A stretch of 64,000 bases of DNA from WTJH01 sp049889695 (lineage in GTDB: Bacteria; Bacteroidota; Bacteroidia; Flavobacteriales; Flavobacteriaceae). The notes below the pieces were generated by a model that was not told the DNA's origin, made no database searches, and saw only the letters and a list, made by a program, of their open reading frames with translations. Positions 7,992 through 15,668 of this stretch are shown here, piece by piece (position 1 is the first letter of the stretch; each line of letters begins with the position of its first letter). The position numbers and the translations under genes were made by a program. Where the stretch lies: positions 186,001 to 250,000 of the forward strand of contig JBMHCX010000005.1 in NCBI GenBank assembly GCA_049889695.1. The letters run 5' to 3'.

Positions 7992-8007
7992 GTTTATGGC
8001 TATAAAC
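7992..8007. promoter_or_regulatory. Palindrome GTTTAT-N4-ATAAAC, copy 2
   Basis: The second perfect copy, with centre GGCT, 121 bp from copy 1. Its right arm overlaps the foot of the following terminator hairpin (8004-8038), so binding and hairpin formation would share sequence. Confidence 0.4.
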
Positions 8008-8038
8008 CGCGGGGGGTCTTCTTTTCGCGGTTTTTTTT
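8004..8038 (+). terminator. Second orphan intrinsic terminator
   Basis: AAACCGCG (8004-8011) pairs perfectly with CGCGGTTT around a 14-16-base loop and is followed by eight T. There is no gene immediately upstream on the plus strand. Confidence 0.7.
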
Positions 8039-8329
8039 GTCCTTATTCCATTCTATTTTATGGTCTGTCCGACTTACCTATCCTAATTTTTAGGGGATGC
8101 TGGCTGATTTCCTTGGAGAAATTATGCTCACATAGCGTATTGATCTAGTAGTTGTCGACAATTCATTAATTAAGATAAGGTGTGTTATTGCGCTCGTCTA
8201 TCGCACTTCTACAGCCTAGAAATTTATTCATGAGACATTCTTGAGGTTGAGTCTTTTGGATGGTTTTAAGAAAAATTAAGGTTCTACTTCAAATAGAGCG
8301 GTACAAATCATTTACTTACAGCTAAGCTT

Positions 8330-8689
8330 TTATGCTTTTAAGACAATTATCTCAGCAAGTGCTCTTATAGATTTATTCCTCTCGCAGTGTTCCTCAATGG
8401 TATAACCAAAAGAGCATCTTTTGTTTAGATCTGCGCCAGCTTCAAATAGGATTTTTAGCATTTCAGGTTTATCGTGTATACTGGCCCAGATGGCAAAGGT
8501 TTTCCCTTTGTAAAAATCATTGATGTTTAATCGATTGTTTGCAATAATTTCTTCTACCACTTTAAAATTATTTTGTTCGATAGCCGACAAAAGTTCAAAC
8601 TCAATCGATTGTTTTTGTGGACTTTTAGTGTCATTTGAAAAACTCATATGACTAAAAATCAGGACTGAAAACATAATTACTCTAATCAT
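8330..8689 (-). CDS. Secreted ankyrin-repeat protein, 119 aa
   Basis: A signal peptide (about residues 1-18, ending SFSN) precedes one degenerate and one good ankyrin repeat. The recognisable part is GKTFAIWASIHDKPEMLKILFEAGADLNKR (about 61-90), with the usual LLxAGAD-like turn, and a partial repeat before it (LLSAIEQNNFKVVEEII). Ankyrin repeats bind proteins; periplasmic location and partner are inferred only. The gene is divergent from the Crp/Fnr-family gene, with a Crp-type palindrome 56 bp upstream of its start. Confidence 0.8.
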   Translation of the reverse strand: MIRVIMFSVLIFSHMSFSNDTKSPQKQSIEFELLSAIEQNNFKVVEEIIANNRLNINDFYKGKTFAIWASIHDKPEMLKILFEAGADLNKRCSFGYTIEEHCERNKSIRALAEIIVLKA

Positions 8690-8744
8690 AATAAATTGGT
8701 TTTGGTACTACGTTTTTAATATACAACCTATTTTTTTTGTTTAA

Positions 8745-8760
8745 CGTGATAAATATCACA
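8745..8760. promoter_or_regulatory. Crp-type palindrome 2, between ankyrin and Crp/Fnr genes
   Basis: CGTGA-TAAATA-TCACA: a perfect GTGA-N6-TCAC core with inner bases also symmetric (GTGAT-AAAT-ATCAC). It lies 56 bp before the ankyrin start and 216 bp before the regulator start, so it could control either divergent gene, including autoregulation. Confidence 0.6.
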
Positions 8761-8975
8761 AGGCAGTAAAACATGATCTAGATATAACGTTAAATTAAGA
8801 CTCAAGAACTTCTAGAGCTATCTGATAGCAAAAGATGACCGAATGATGGGGATTGTAATCTTCCAGTGTCATGTAGTATCTAGTTTGAGTTTTACCCCTA
8901 TCTCACGTATTACTTTAACAGATGTCCTATGAAAATTTATTGCTATCTTGAAGTAACTTAAACCAATTCTTTAAA

Positions 8976-9572
8976 ATGATAGTATACGAAAGTCTACCAG
9001 TTGATTTACGAAAAGAGATTGAAGTCTCATCAAAAAAAATGGATGTCCCACCGGATCAATTAATCGTATCCGTCGGAGATCGTATGGAATTCATCCCTTT
9101 TGTGCTCGATGGGAGTGTTCGTGTTTATATTGAAAACGAGGATACAAATAAGGAGTTATTGCTGTATTATGTAGAAAGAGGACAAACGTGTATGATGTCT
9201 ATGATCGCCAGTTTTTCAGATCAAATCAGTAAGGTTTCTGCTGAAACAGAAAGCCAATCTTCTTTGATGTTAGTTCCTGCCAAAAAAATTAGAGAATGGC
9301 AGATGAAGTATGAAGAATGGAACAATCTTATTTTAAGCCTATTTATTTCTCGCTATAACGACCTTATCACTACTATTGAAGCTTTAAGTTTTAAGAAAAT
9401 TGAAGGCCGTTTAATTTCGTATTTAGAGAATTATACGGATCACGAAGGATTTGTTAGCATCAGTAAAACGAATTCGGAAATAGCCAAGAACATAGCCACT
9501 TCAAGAGAAGTTGTTTCTAGAACACTTAAAAAGCTCGAGAATGATGGTAAAATAAAATTCAAGAGCAGTTAA
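8976..9572 (+). CDS. Crp/Fnr family transcriptional regulator
   Basis: A 198-residue regulator: an N-terminal cyclic-nucleotide-type beta barrel (about 1-120), a long dimer helix (about 105-140) and a C-terminal winged helix-turn-helix (about 143-198). The recognition helix TSREVVSRTL places Arg177, Glu178 and Arg182 where Crp uses Arg180, Glu181 and Arg185 to read GTGA half-sites, so a GTGA-N6-TCAC operator is predicted; two such palindromes lie upstream. No cysteine cluster for an Fnr iron-sulfur centre is seen. The effector is unknown. It belongs to the large Bacteroidota group of short Crp/Fnr proteins. Confidence 0.9.
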   Translation: MIVYESLPVDLRKEIEVSSKKMDVPPDQLIVSVGDRMEFIPFVLDGSVRVYIENEDTNKELLLYYVERGQTCMMSMIASFSDQISKVSAETESQSSLMLVPAKKIREWQMKYEEWNNLILSLFISRYNDLITTIEALSFKKIEGRLISYLENYTDHEGFVSISKTNSEIAKNIATSREVVSRTLKKLENDGKIKFKSS

Positions 9573-9704
9573 GTTCATGACATCTCTTTTTGCAGCTTAT
9601 GAATTACTCATCTGCATTCATCCAGTGTTTTTTATTTGAGGGGATATTTCTCTATTTTAGTACTACTAACAAAACCTTTGTTTAATAGCTAAACAGCCTT
9701 ATTC

Positions 9705-9800
9705 ATGTATTTTTTTAGAAATTTCTTAGTGTACGCCATTATTTTTGGATGTTTGCTGTTAGTGTATAAGGCACTAAGAGACTTTCAGGGGAAAAAATAA
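9705..9800 (+). CDS. Possible single-helix mini-protein, 31 aa
   Basis: A 31-codon frame MYFFRN... with one hydrophobic helix (about residues 7-21) followed by a basic tail (ALRDFQGKK), the usual layout of small membrane peptides. It sits in the 285-bp gap between the Crp/Fnr gene and the lipoprotein gene. There is no clear ribosome site and no family, so it is tentative. Confidence 0.3.
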   Translation: MYFFRNFLVYAIIFGCLLLVYKALRDFQGKK

Positions 9801-9857
9801 TGCATTAGCTAAACGTGTAAACGGGTAATGTGCATTCATCCTCTTTTTAACGATAAC

Positions 9858-10847
9858 ATGAAACATAAGTTATTCTTCCTTTTTTTACTTGCATTGTTCC
9901 TCGGGTGTCGAGGGGATAACGACTCCTTTCCGCTACCAATTTTTGAATTAGAAGGGAGTGGGGTGCTGGCAGAGCAGACCGTCGAAGAAGCGGAAAAAAC
10001 GATCTACGGAAAATGGGGGGTACATGCTAGTGGTGCTCAAAAAGGGAATTCATCTACAGTGCAAAGGGTTCATTCACCAGCTAAAACATCTCATGTTAAT
10101 TGCTCATTTCACGGAATAGAATTCACAAGACAGCGCTATATCTTAGGGGTGCAGCACATTGGATCTCAGGATGGAAATGTTTCGGATGAGTTGGTGTATT
10201 CCTATGGAACATACCGTCTAATAGAGGCGGCAGATGGCCGTGTGAGTAGAGTAGATTTGTTTACAACAGTGAGTGGTGTTGAGCAACGGCTAGCGAGTTT
10301 AACAGATTTTACCGTTGAAAAAAATAACAGTGGGTTAAGGGCAAGCTTCAGCATCGCCTTCGAGACCAATGTTTTTTCGACCCTGAATTGTAGTGAGCTT
10401 TCGGGAAGCTATACTGCTCTGAAAGCCGAACCTATGGATGATGTGGCGCTTGCTACAGCATCCTCAAATTTCGATTTGCTGATCAACACTTGGGAACTCC
10501 AAGGATATTCGAACGAAGCCGGAGAAGGACTTACACAAATGCTGTATAGGTCGAGCTGTGTTGTTCCAGAAACCGACGAGCTCGTTGCTGACTGTGATCC
10601 AGCAACTGCCGCAGAGGTTTCCTTTTCAGCCTATGGCACCTATGTCTTTAGCTTTCTTAATGCATCTGGAGATGTGTTGCAGACCCTAACGGACAGCTGG
10701 GAATTCCAGGACGATTCTCAAACCACAATTACTTTAGAAGAAGATACCATCATCCAAATAGAGGCATTAACTTCAGTGCTGTTGCGGCTTCAATCATCCA
10801 CAGAAGATGACACGGAAACCTGGGACTTTCTTCGCCTTGGAGAATAA
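9858..10847 (+). CDS. Hypothetical lipoprotein, 329 aa
   Basis: The ATG at 9858 is preferred to an upstream in-frame ATG because it starts a lipoprotein signal peptide directly (MKHKLFF... with lipobox FLGC, Cys about residue 17). The mature protein shows two similar halves, each with a short W-centred strand (YGKWGV, then INTWELQGY) and later conserved Cys pairs, reminiscent of tandem lipocalin-like domains of Bacteroidota lipoproteins. This fold is inferred only. It probably sits in the outer or inner membrane facing the periplasm. No function is assigned. Confidence 0.75.
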   Translation: MKHKLFFLFLLALFLGCRGDNDSFPLPIFELEGSGVLAEQTVEEAEKTIYGKWGVHASGAQKGNSSTVQRVHSPAKTSHVNCSFHGIEFTRQRYILGVQHIGSQDGNVSDELVYSYGTYRLIEAADGRVSRVDLFTTVSGVEQRLASLTDFTVEKNNSGLRASFSIAFETNVFSTLNCSELSGSYTALKAEPMDDVALATASSNFDLLINTWELQGYSNEAGEGLTQMLYRSSCVVPETDELVADCDPATAAEVSFSAYGTYVFSFLNASGDVLQTLTDSWEFQDDSQTTITLEEDTIIQIEALTSVLLRLQSSTEDDTETWDFLRLGE

Positions 10848-10866
10848 ATGAAAAAGCTCTAGGGGC

Positions 10867-11091
10867 CTAGTGATTCAATACGACAATCATTCCCTTGTTC
10901 CAATGAGGAATATACCACTTAAACCCGTGGTGTTCCAGTACTTCCTGAATGATTTTATTTTGAAGCACCAATGAATTCCCTGTGATAATTTCAGTCTCAG
11001 TAATAGTCGAAACCAAAGAATTATCCAATAGTAAGTCCTCCACCAAGCGAATAGACTCTCGATGGGATTTACCGTGAAGATCGATTTTCAA
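10867..11091 (-). CDS. Small Smr-domain protein, TTG start
   Basis: A 74-residue stand-alone Smr-like domain. It opens IDLHGKSHRES, the DLHG motif being the hallmark of Smr nuclease domains, has the TGNS turn where classic Smr domains carry TGKG, and ends HWNKGMIVVL. Smr domains nick nucleic acid or act with MutS2 in recombination and ribosome rescue; activity of this short version is uncertain. The start is TTG, three bases after the stop of a tiny upstream frame on the same strand, suggesting coupled translation. Confidence 0.8.
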   Translation of the reverse strand: MKIDLHGKSHRESIRLVEDLLLDNSLVSTITETEIITGNSLVLQNKIIQEVLEHHGFKWYIPHWNKGMIVVLNH

Positions 11092-11094
11092 GAC

Positions 11095-11178
11095 TTATCG
11101 CTGTTCTTTTAGAAAAATGGCAATTGCTAGGATTGCACACAAAAACAAGCTTCCAAAAAATATTCCGCCTACGCCCAT
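11095..11178 (-). CDS. Mini membrane protein, 27 aa, coupled to the Smr gene
   Basis: A 27-codon frame (MGVGGIFFG... ending LKEQR) forming one hydrophobic helix with a basic tail. Its TAA lies three bases before the TTG start of the Smr gene, an arrangement suggesting translational coupling. The gap between murF and Smr is otherwise empty. Not a recognised family. Confidence 0.4.
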   Translation of the reverse strand: MGVGGIFFGSLFLCAILAIAIFLKEQR

Positions 11179-11223
11179 GATAATTTTTTTCGAATATAGA
11201 TCAATAATTTTTATTTAGACGAA

Positions 11224-12510
11224 CTAATTTTCGTCTGAAATAATATTTTCCAAAGCCATCCCTCGGGATCCTTTGATGAGAATAACTTCATCCTTCCATT
11301 GCTCTTTCCTCCAAAGATCCTTGACTGCCATAGCATCTTTGGCATATAGAATAGTAGTATGATTTAAGGCAATACCCTCAAACAGTTTTCCGACCAAGAC
11401 AATTTTTTTAAAGCCTTTATCTACAGCTAAGGCCGCAATCTCCTGATGGGAAGCTTGAGAAATCTCACCTAGTTCATACATGTCGCCAAGAACAACTATG
11501 CTCCCCGGATGATGAGCCGCAAATGATTGGAGAGCCTCTTTCATACTACTCGGATTGGCATTATAAGCATCTAAGAATACCCGGTTGCCTTTAACGGATT
11601 TCCATTCCGACCGTTGGTTATTGGGAATATAACTGGCAATTCCGGCAGCTATTTGTTCTGGTTCTAGATTGAATAACTGTCCAAATGCAATCGCTACACC
11701 TATATTGGCGGCATTGTAATTTCCGTGTAAATTGCTGGTGTATTGATGTCCATTAGCGCTCACAGCTACCGGCTGTTGTGGGGCGGTATGATAGGTAACG
11801 ATCGTAGTATTCGACGGAGCGGTCCCGAATGAGACAAATGGGTAATCTTCCATCAGGGCCAGTTGTTTGGGGTCATCGCCATGGATCACAATTTTCTTAT
11901 TGCGTTGTTTTAAATTATCGTAGAGTTCAGATTTACCTTTTACAACTCCCTCTAGGGAGCCAAAACCCTCTATATGTGCATAGCCGAAATTCGTGATGTA
12001 ACCGATGTCTGGCTCCGAAATTCGAGCCAATTCTTTTATTTCCCCCTGGTGGTTGGCCCCCATTTCCACGACTGCGATCTCGCATGCCTGAGAAATTTTA
12101 AGTAAGGTTAAGGGGACACCTATATGATTATTCAAGTTCCCTGCTGTTGCCTGGGTAGTATACTTCTGCGAGAGAACTGCATGTATCAATTCCTTAGTTG
12201 TCGTTTTTCCGTTACTTCCCGTTAAGCCAATGATGGTAGTGTTGAGTCTTCTCCGGTGGTATTGGGCCAATTCTTGAAGGCTTTTAAGACTATTTTCAAC
12301 CAGTATACATTTGGGGTTTTCTTCAGCGATTTGGTGGTCGTCTACAACCGCAGCGATGGCTCCTGATGCAAGAGCTTTACGGGCATATACATTTCCATTA
12401 AAATTGGGGCCTCTTAGGCCAAAGAATATCCCATTATGAATCGGATGGCGGGTATCGGTGAATACTCCTGTAGATTTTTGAAATAAAGCGTAAAGTTTAG
12501 CAATCGTCAT
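11224..12510 (-). CDS. murF: UDP-N-acetylmuramoyl-tripeptide--D-alanyl-D-alanine ligase
   Basis: Adds D-Ala-D-Ala to UDP-MurNAc-tripeptide, the last cytoplasmic step of peptidoglycan precursor synthesis. The 428-residue protein has the Mur ligase layout: an N-terminal UDP-binding domain (DTRHPIHNGIFFGLRG), the ATP loop GLTGSNGKTTTKE, a central domain with VVEMGANHQGEI, and a C-terminal domain with VVLGDMYELG. ATG 12510 is chosen; the longer frame to 12528 would start inside a terminator hairpin. It follows gldJ on the same strand, with the terminator between. The rest of the Mur pathway is in the dcw cluster at 47-63 kb. Confidence 0.95.
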   Translation of the reverse strand: MTIAKLYALFQKSTGVFTDTRHPIHNGIFFGLRGPNFNGNVYARKALASGAIAAVVDDHQIAEENPKCILVENSLKSLQELAQYHRRRLNTTIIGLTGSNGKTTTKELIHAVLSQKYTTQATAGNLNNHIGVPLTLLKISQACEIAVVEMGANHQGEIKELARISEPDIGYITNFGYAHIEGFGSLEGVVKGKSELYDNLKQRNKKIVIHGDDPKQLALMEDYPFVSFGTAPSNTTIVTYHTAPQQPVAVSANGHQYTSNLHGNYNAANIGVAIAFGQLFNLEPEQIAAGIASYIPNNQRSEWKSVKGNRVFLDAYNANPSSMKEALQSFAAHHPGSIVVLGDMYELGEISQASHQEIAALAVDKGFKKIVLVGKLFEGIALNHTTILYAKDAMAVKDLWRKEQWKDEVILIKGSRGMALENIISDEN

Positions 12511-12512
12511 AT

Positions 12513-12537
12513 AAAAAAAGGCATCCAATTGGATGCC
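12513..12537 (-). terminator. Intrinsic terminator between gldJ and murF
   Basis: On the minus strand GGCATCC and GGATGCC pair perfectly around AATT (12520-12537), followed by seven T and then ATATG, the final ATG being the murF start. The T-run ends two bases before that codon, so the element either stops gldJ transcripts or modulates read-through into murF. Confidence 0.85.
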
Positions 12538-12558
12538 CTAAATTTACGTTGAAAGATA

Positions 12559-14220
12559 TTAACGTGAGCGTTTGTGTCGAGCTGTTTTCTTGATCTTGTT
12601 CTTAGAGCCTAAACGCGTCATCGCACAACGGAAGCCAATATAGTCTGTGGCAATGTATTGTGGTAGGTATCTGCGTTGTGCAGGATCTAACCAATAGGCG
12701 CGATCTTTCCAAGAGCCTCCTTTGTAGACCCGTACTTCATCCGTGATTAAAGTGGTTCTTTTGGAAGATTTGTCATAGGATCTAATTGTTTCTCCATTTT
12801 CATCTATGGTCACTTTAGGATGTGTTGGAGCATCGTACATCAAAGTAGATTCTGGCTTAGAGTCTCCATTTTCATCTCCGCCTTGATCGTCATATTTTCG
12901 AGTAGATTCTCGATCTCCATCGCGGTAGTTTCGATTATCGCTTTCAAAAAAGTTTTGGCGAAGAAAGGTTTCTTCCTCATCTACGGGCACTTGTTCCAAT
13001 TTACCCGGTTGTCTTTTGAGGATTAGTTTTCCATTGGGGAGAGTGTCATATACCAACTGATCTTGAGAAATAACAATTGCTTTGCCATCTTCCCCAATAA
13101 CATTCTTGGTGTAGATGTTTCCACGATAATAGTTGAAATCATTCGCTTCATCGTCGATAATTGGTCGATAGACATCTGATACCCATTCTGCGACGTTTCC
13201 AGCCATATCATAAATACCAAAGTCATTTGGAGGATAGCTCTTTACTTGTACGGTGATGTCACCACCATCGTCTGACCATCCTGCAATTCCGCCATAGTCA
13301 CCTTTCCCTAGTTTGAAGTTGGCCAATTGGTCGCCCTCAGTTCTTCTTTCACTTGAACGGGTATACTCTCCGGACCAAGGATATTTTTTCTTTCCACGGT
13401 AGGTGTTGTATTCACGGTCCCCGACCAACGCTAGGGCTGCGTATTCCCATTCTGTTTCGGTAGGTAAGCGATAGGAAGGAAGTAGAAGTCCTTTTTCTAC
13501 ACCTGCATATACATTAACGGTGGCCGTATCTCTTTTTTCAGTTCCGTTTTTCCCGAGAAGGCTATCCATTCTTCCCCCATAGGTGGCTTGTGGAAGTTTA
13601 AGATAGGTGTCTGTGCTAAACGTACTATTGGCATCTATTTCGTTGTACCGTACATCACGTTCGATATAGGCTTCTCTTTCAAGGATAAATTCATTGACGC
13701 GATTGGTTCGCCATTCGGCAAATTGAACGGCTTGAAGCCAGTTGACTCCCACAACAGGATATTCTGCATAGGCCGGGTGGCGAAGATAGTTGGTGGTTAA
13801 CTCTTCTAAGTATCCCAGCTGATTTCTCCAAACTAAAGTATCGGGGAGAGCCCCTTCATAGATGAGGCGATAACGAGGATCGTTTTTTGGGAAAACCATC
13901 TCTAACCAATCCAGATATTCCATGTACATCAGGTTGGTCACTTCCGTTTCATCAATATAGAAGGACATCACGTGTTGCTGTGTTGGGGAGTTATTCCAAT
14001 CGTGCATGACATCGTCTTGTACTTGTCCTTTGGTGTAAGTACCTCCTTCAACAAAAACAAGCCCTGGACCTGTTTCTTGATCTTCAAATTCTACGTTGTA
14101 TTGAAAGCCTCCTTTCTTGGAGTTAATAGACCAGCCGGTTGCACGAGAAGTGTTGTTACGTCCACAGGCAACAATGCTTACAACTACCACACACAAAGTC
14201 AGTATTCTGAAAACTTTCAT
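12559..14220 (-). CDS. gldJ: Gliding motility / type IX secretion lipoprotein GldJ
   Basis: A 553-residue lipoprotein of the Bacteroidota gliding motor and type IX secretion system. ATG 14220 starts a lipoprotein signal peptide (MKVFRIL... with lipobox IVAC). The body is an FGE-sulfatase-like fold interrupted by insertions. It opens with FVEGGTYTKGQ and FYIDETEVTN, contains the LPTETEWEYAA and YDMAGNVAEWVSDV motifs typical of GldJ/GldK and sulfatase-modifying enzymes, and closes RVYKGGSWKDRAYW...IGFRCA. The C-terminus is basic (TARHKRSR). As known for GldJ, it is thought to support GldK and SprB function. It is divergent from porV. Confidence 0.93.
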   Translation of the reverse strand: MKVFRILTLCVVVVSIVACGRNNTSRATGWSINSKKGGFQYNVEFEDQETGPGLVFVEGGTYTKGQVQDDVMHDWNNSPTQQHVMSFYIDETEVTNLMYMEYLDWLEMVFPKNDPRYRLIYEGALPDTLVWRNQLGYLEELTTNYLRHPAYAEYPVVGVNWLQAVQFAEWRTNRVNEFILEREAYIERDVRYNEIDANSTFSTDTYLKLPQATYGGRMDSLLGKNGTEKRDTATVNVYAGVEKGLLLPSYRLPTETEWEYAALALVGDREYNTYRGKKKYPWSGEYTRSSERRTEGDQLANFKLGKGDYGGIAGWSDDGGDITVQVKSYPPNDFGIYDMAGNVAEWVSDVYRPIIDDEANDFNYYRGNIYTKNVIGEDGKAIVISQDQLVYDTLPNGKLILKRQPGKLEQVPVDEEETFLRQNFFESDNRNYRDGDRESTRKYDDQGGDENGDSKPESTLMYDAPTHPKVTIDENGETIRSYDKSSKRTTLITDEVRVYKGGSWKDRAYWLDPAQRRYLPQYIATDYIGFRCAMTRLGSKNKIKKTARHKRSR

Positions 14221-14389
14221 GGTTTCGTTCTTCAAAACATTAATATTCATGCAATATACGATTTAATGATGTGCTTCATTCCCTAACAAACACATTATCT
14301 ATCAAACGTATGATTTACGGTTTTAGTATATTCGGACGATTTTTCTCTTGCGATATGCAAGAATTATCGCATTTAAGCGTTACTAACAC

Positions 14390-15568
14390 ATGAAGTTTTC
14401 ACCCAAAAAAATAAATACACTTATACTGATTTTATGCTTCATTGCTGGTATTGGCATAGGAAGTGCCCAATCGGATTCCCGGGTGATTACAACCGGTGTC
14501 CCTTTTTTGTTGATCACTCCCGATGCTCGAGCAGCAGGAATGGGGGAATTAGGGGTCGCTAGTCTTCCTGATGTATTTTCGCAACAATGGAATCCTGCCA
14601 AATATGCTTTTTTTTCCAAAGATCAGGCACTAGGCGTAAGCTACACGCCTTATCTGAGTAAGTTGGTAAATGACATTTTTTTGGGAAATATGACCTACTA
14701 CACCCGTGTTAGCGAACGCAGTTCATGGGCCGCTAGTCTAAAATATTTTAGTTTAGGGGATATTCAGTTCAATGAAATTGTCGGAGGAACGATAGTTGAC
14801 CAAGGGCTTCAACGACCCAATGAGATTACCCTTGACCTATCCTACGCCTTAAAATTAAGTGAGACATTCTCAATGGCAGTTGCAGGACGTTTTATACGTT
14901 CTGATTTGAAAATAGCCACCGATGTCGATACACAAGCCGCCAATACACTAGGGGTCGATATTGCCGCTTACTATCAAGGCAATCAGTTCGAATGGGTCGG
15001 TGCAGATTGGCGTTTTCGCAGTGGTGTAAATATTTCAAATATTGGTCCTCGCCTGAATTATGATTTGGGGGGGCAAAAAAACTTCATACCAACCAATCTT
15101 AAATTAGGGACTGGACTTGACCTTGTCTTGGACGATTCGAATTCTCTTGGTTTCCATACAGAGTTTAATAAGCTGCTGGTTCCCAGTCCAGTAGCTGTGT
15201 ATGACGATCAGAATGAATTTTTAGGCTACCAACAACCGGATATGGGGTTCTTAGAAGGGATAATTGAATCTTTCGGGGATGCTCCTGATGGTTTTCAAGA
15301 AGAGCTGAAAGAAATCACCTGGGCTGTAGGCTTGGAATATATTTTTCAAAATGTTTTGGCCTTGCGGACAGGCTACTTCAATGAAAGTCTTGAAAAAGGC
15401 GCTCGGCGTTTTCTCACTTTTGGGGTGGGGATGCAACTCAATCGTATAGATTTTGACGTATCCTACTTGTTTTCGACCTCTACCATTCGAAATCCCTTAG
15501 AAAATACGCTTCGTTTTTCGCTTACTTTTAACATGTCCAAGTTTTCTCCTGAAGAAACGCAACAATAA
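14390..15568 (+). CDS. porV: Type IX secretion outer membrane protein PorV (LptO)
   Basis: A 392-residue outer membrane beta barrel of the FadL-like PorV family. A signal peptide ends about GSAQS (residue 26), followed by the conserved TTGVPFLLITPDARAAGMGE start and repeated amphipathic strands to a C-terminal SLTFNMSK. PorV shuttles cargo with a type IX C-terminal signal from the translocon to the PorU sortase. In well-studied flavobacteria porU lies between gldJ and porV, and here it is absent, as the two genes are only 169 bp apart. The gene probably has its own promoter in that gap. Confidence 0.93.
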   Translation: MKFSPKKINTLILILCFIAGIGIGSAQSDSRVITTGVPFLLITPDARAAGMGELGVASLPDVFSQQWNPAKYAFFSKDQALGVSYTPYLSKLVNDIFLGNMTYYTRVSERSSWAASLKYFSLGDIQFNEIVGGTIVDQGLQRPNEITLDLSYALKLSETFSMAVAGRFIRSDLKIATDVDTQAANTLGVDIAAYYQGNQFEWVGADWRFRSGVNISNIGPRLNYDLGGQKNFIPTNLKLGTGLDLVLDDSNSLGFHTEFNKLLVPSPVAVYDDQNEFLGYQQPDMGFLEGIIESFGDAPDGFQEELKEITWAVGLEYIFQNVLALRTGYFNESLEKGARRFLTFGVGMQLNRIDFDVSYLFSTSTIRNPLENTLRFSLTFNMSKFSPEETQQ

Positions 15569-15668
15569 ATCTATTTTTTGTTTCAATAGTCAAAATAAGT
15601 ATTGCCTATTCCTAAAGACGATGCTTTTCTTTATTTTTGTCCCTCGAGAGGGTTTTAAATAATTATTT

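Larger units (their letters stand above)
7758..8329. other. Non-coding stretch with palindromes and orphan terminators
   Basis: No gene is supported on either strand over about 570 bp. It contains a Crp-type palindrome (7821-7836), two GTTTAT-N4-ATAAAC palindromes (7871-7886, 7992-8007), two terminator-like hairpins (7911-7939, 8004-8038) and a 10-bp palindrome TTGTCGACAA (8152-8161). The density of structure contrasts with the gene-packed remainder of the window and suggests regulatory sites or small RNAs. Confidence 0.6.

Noticed and set aside
10858..10870. CTAGGGGCCTAG palindrome between convergent genes as a terminator
   Set aside because: Only a five-base stem with almost no loop and no T-run on either side.
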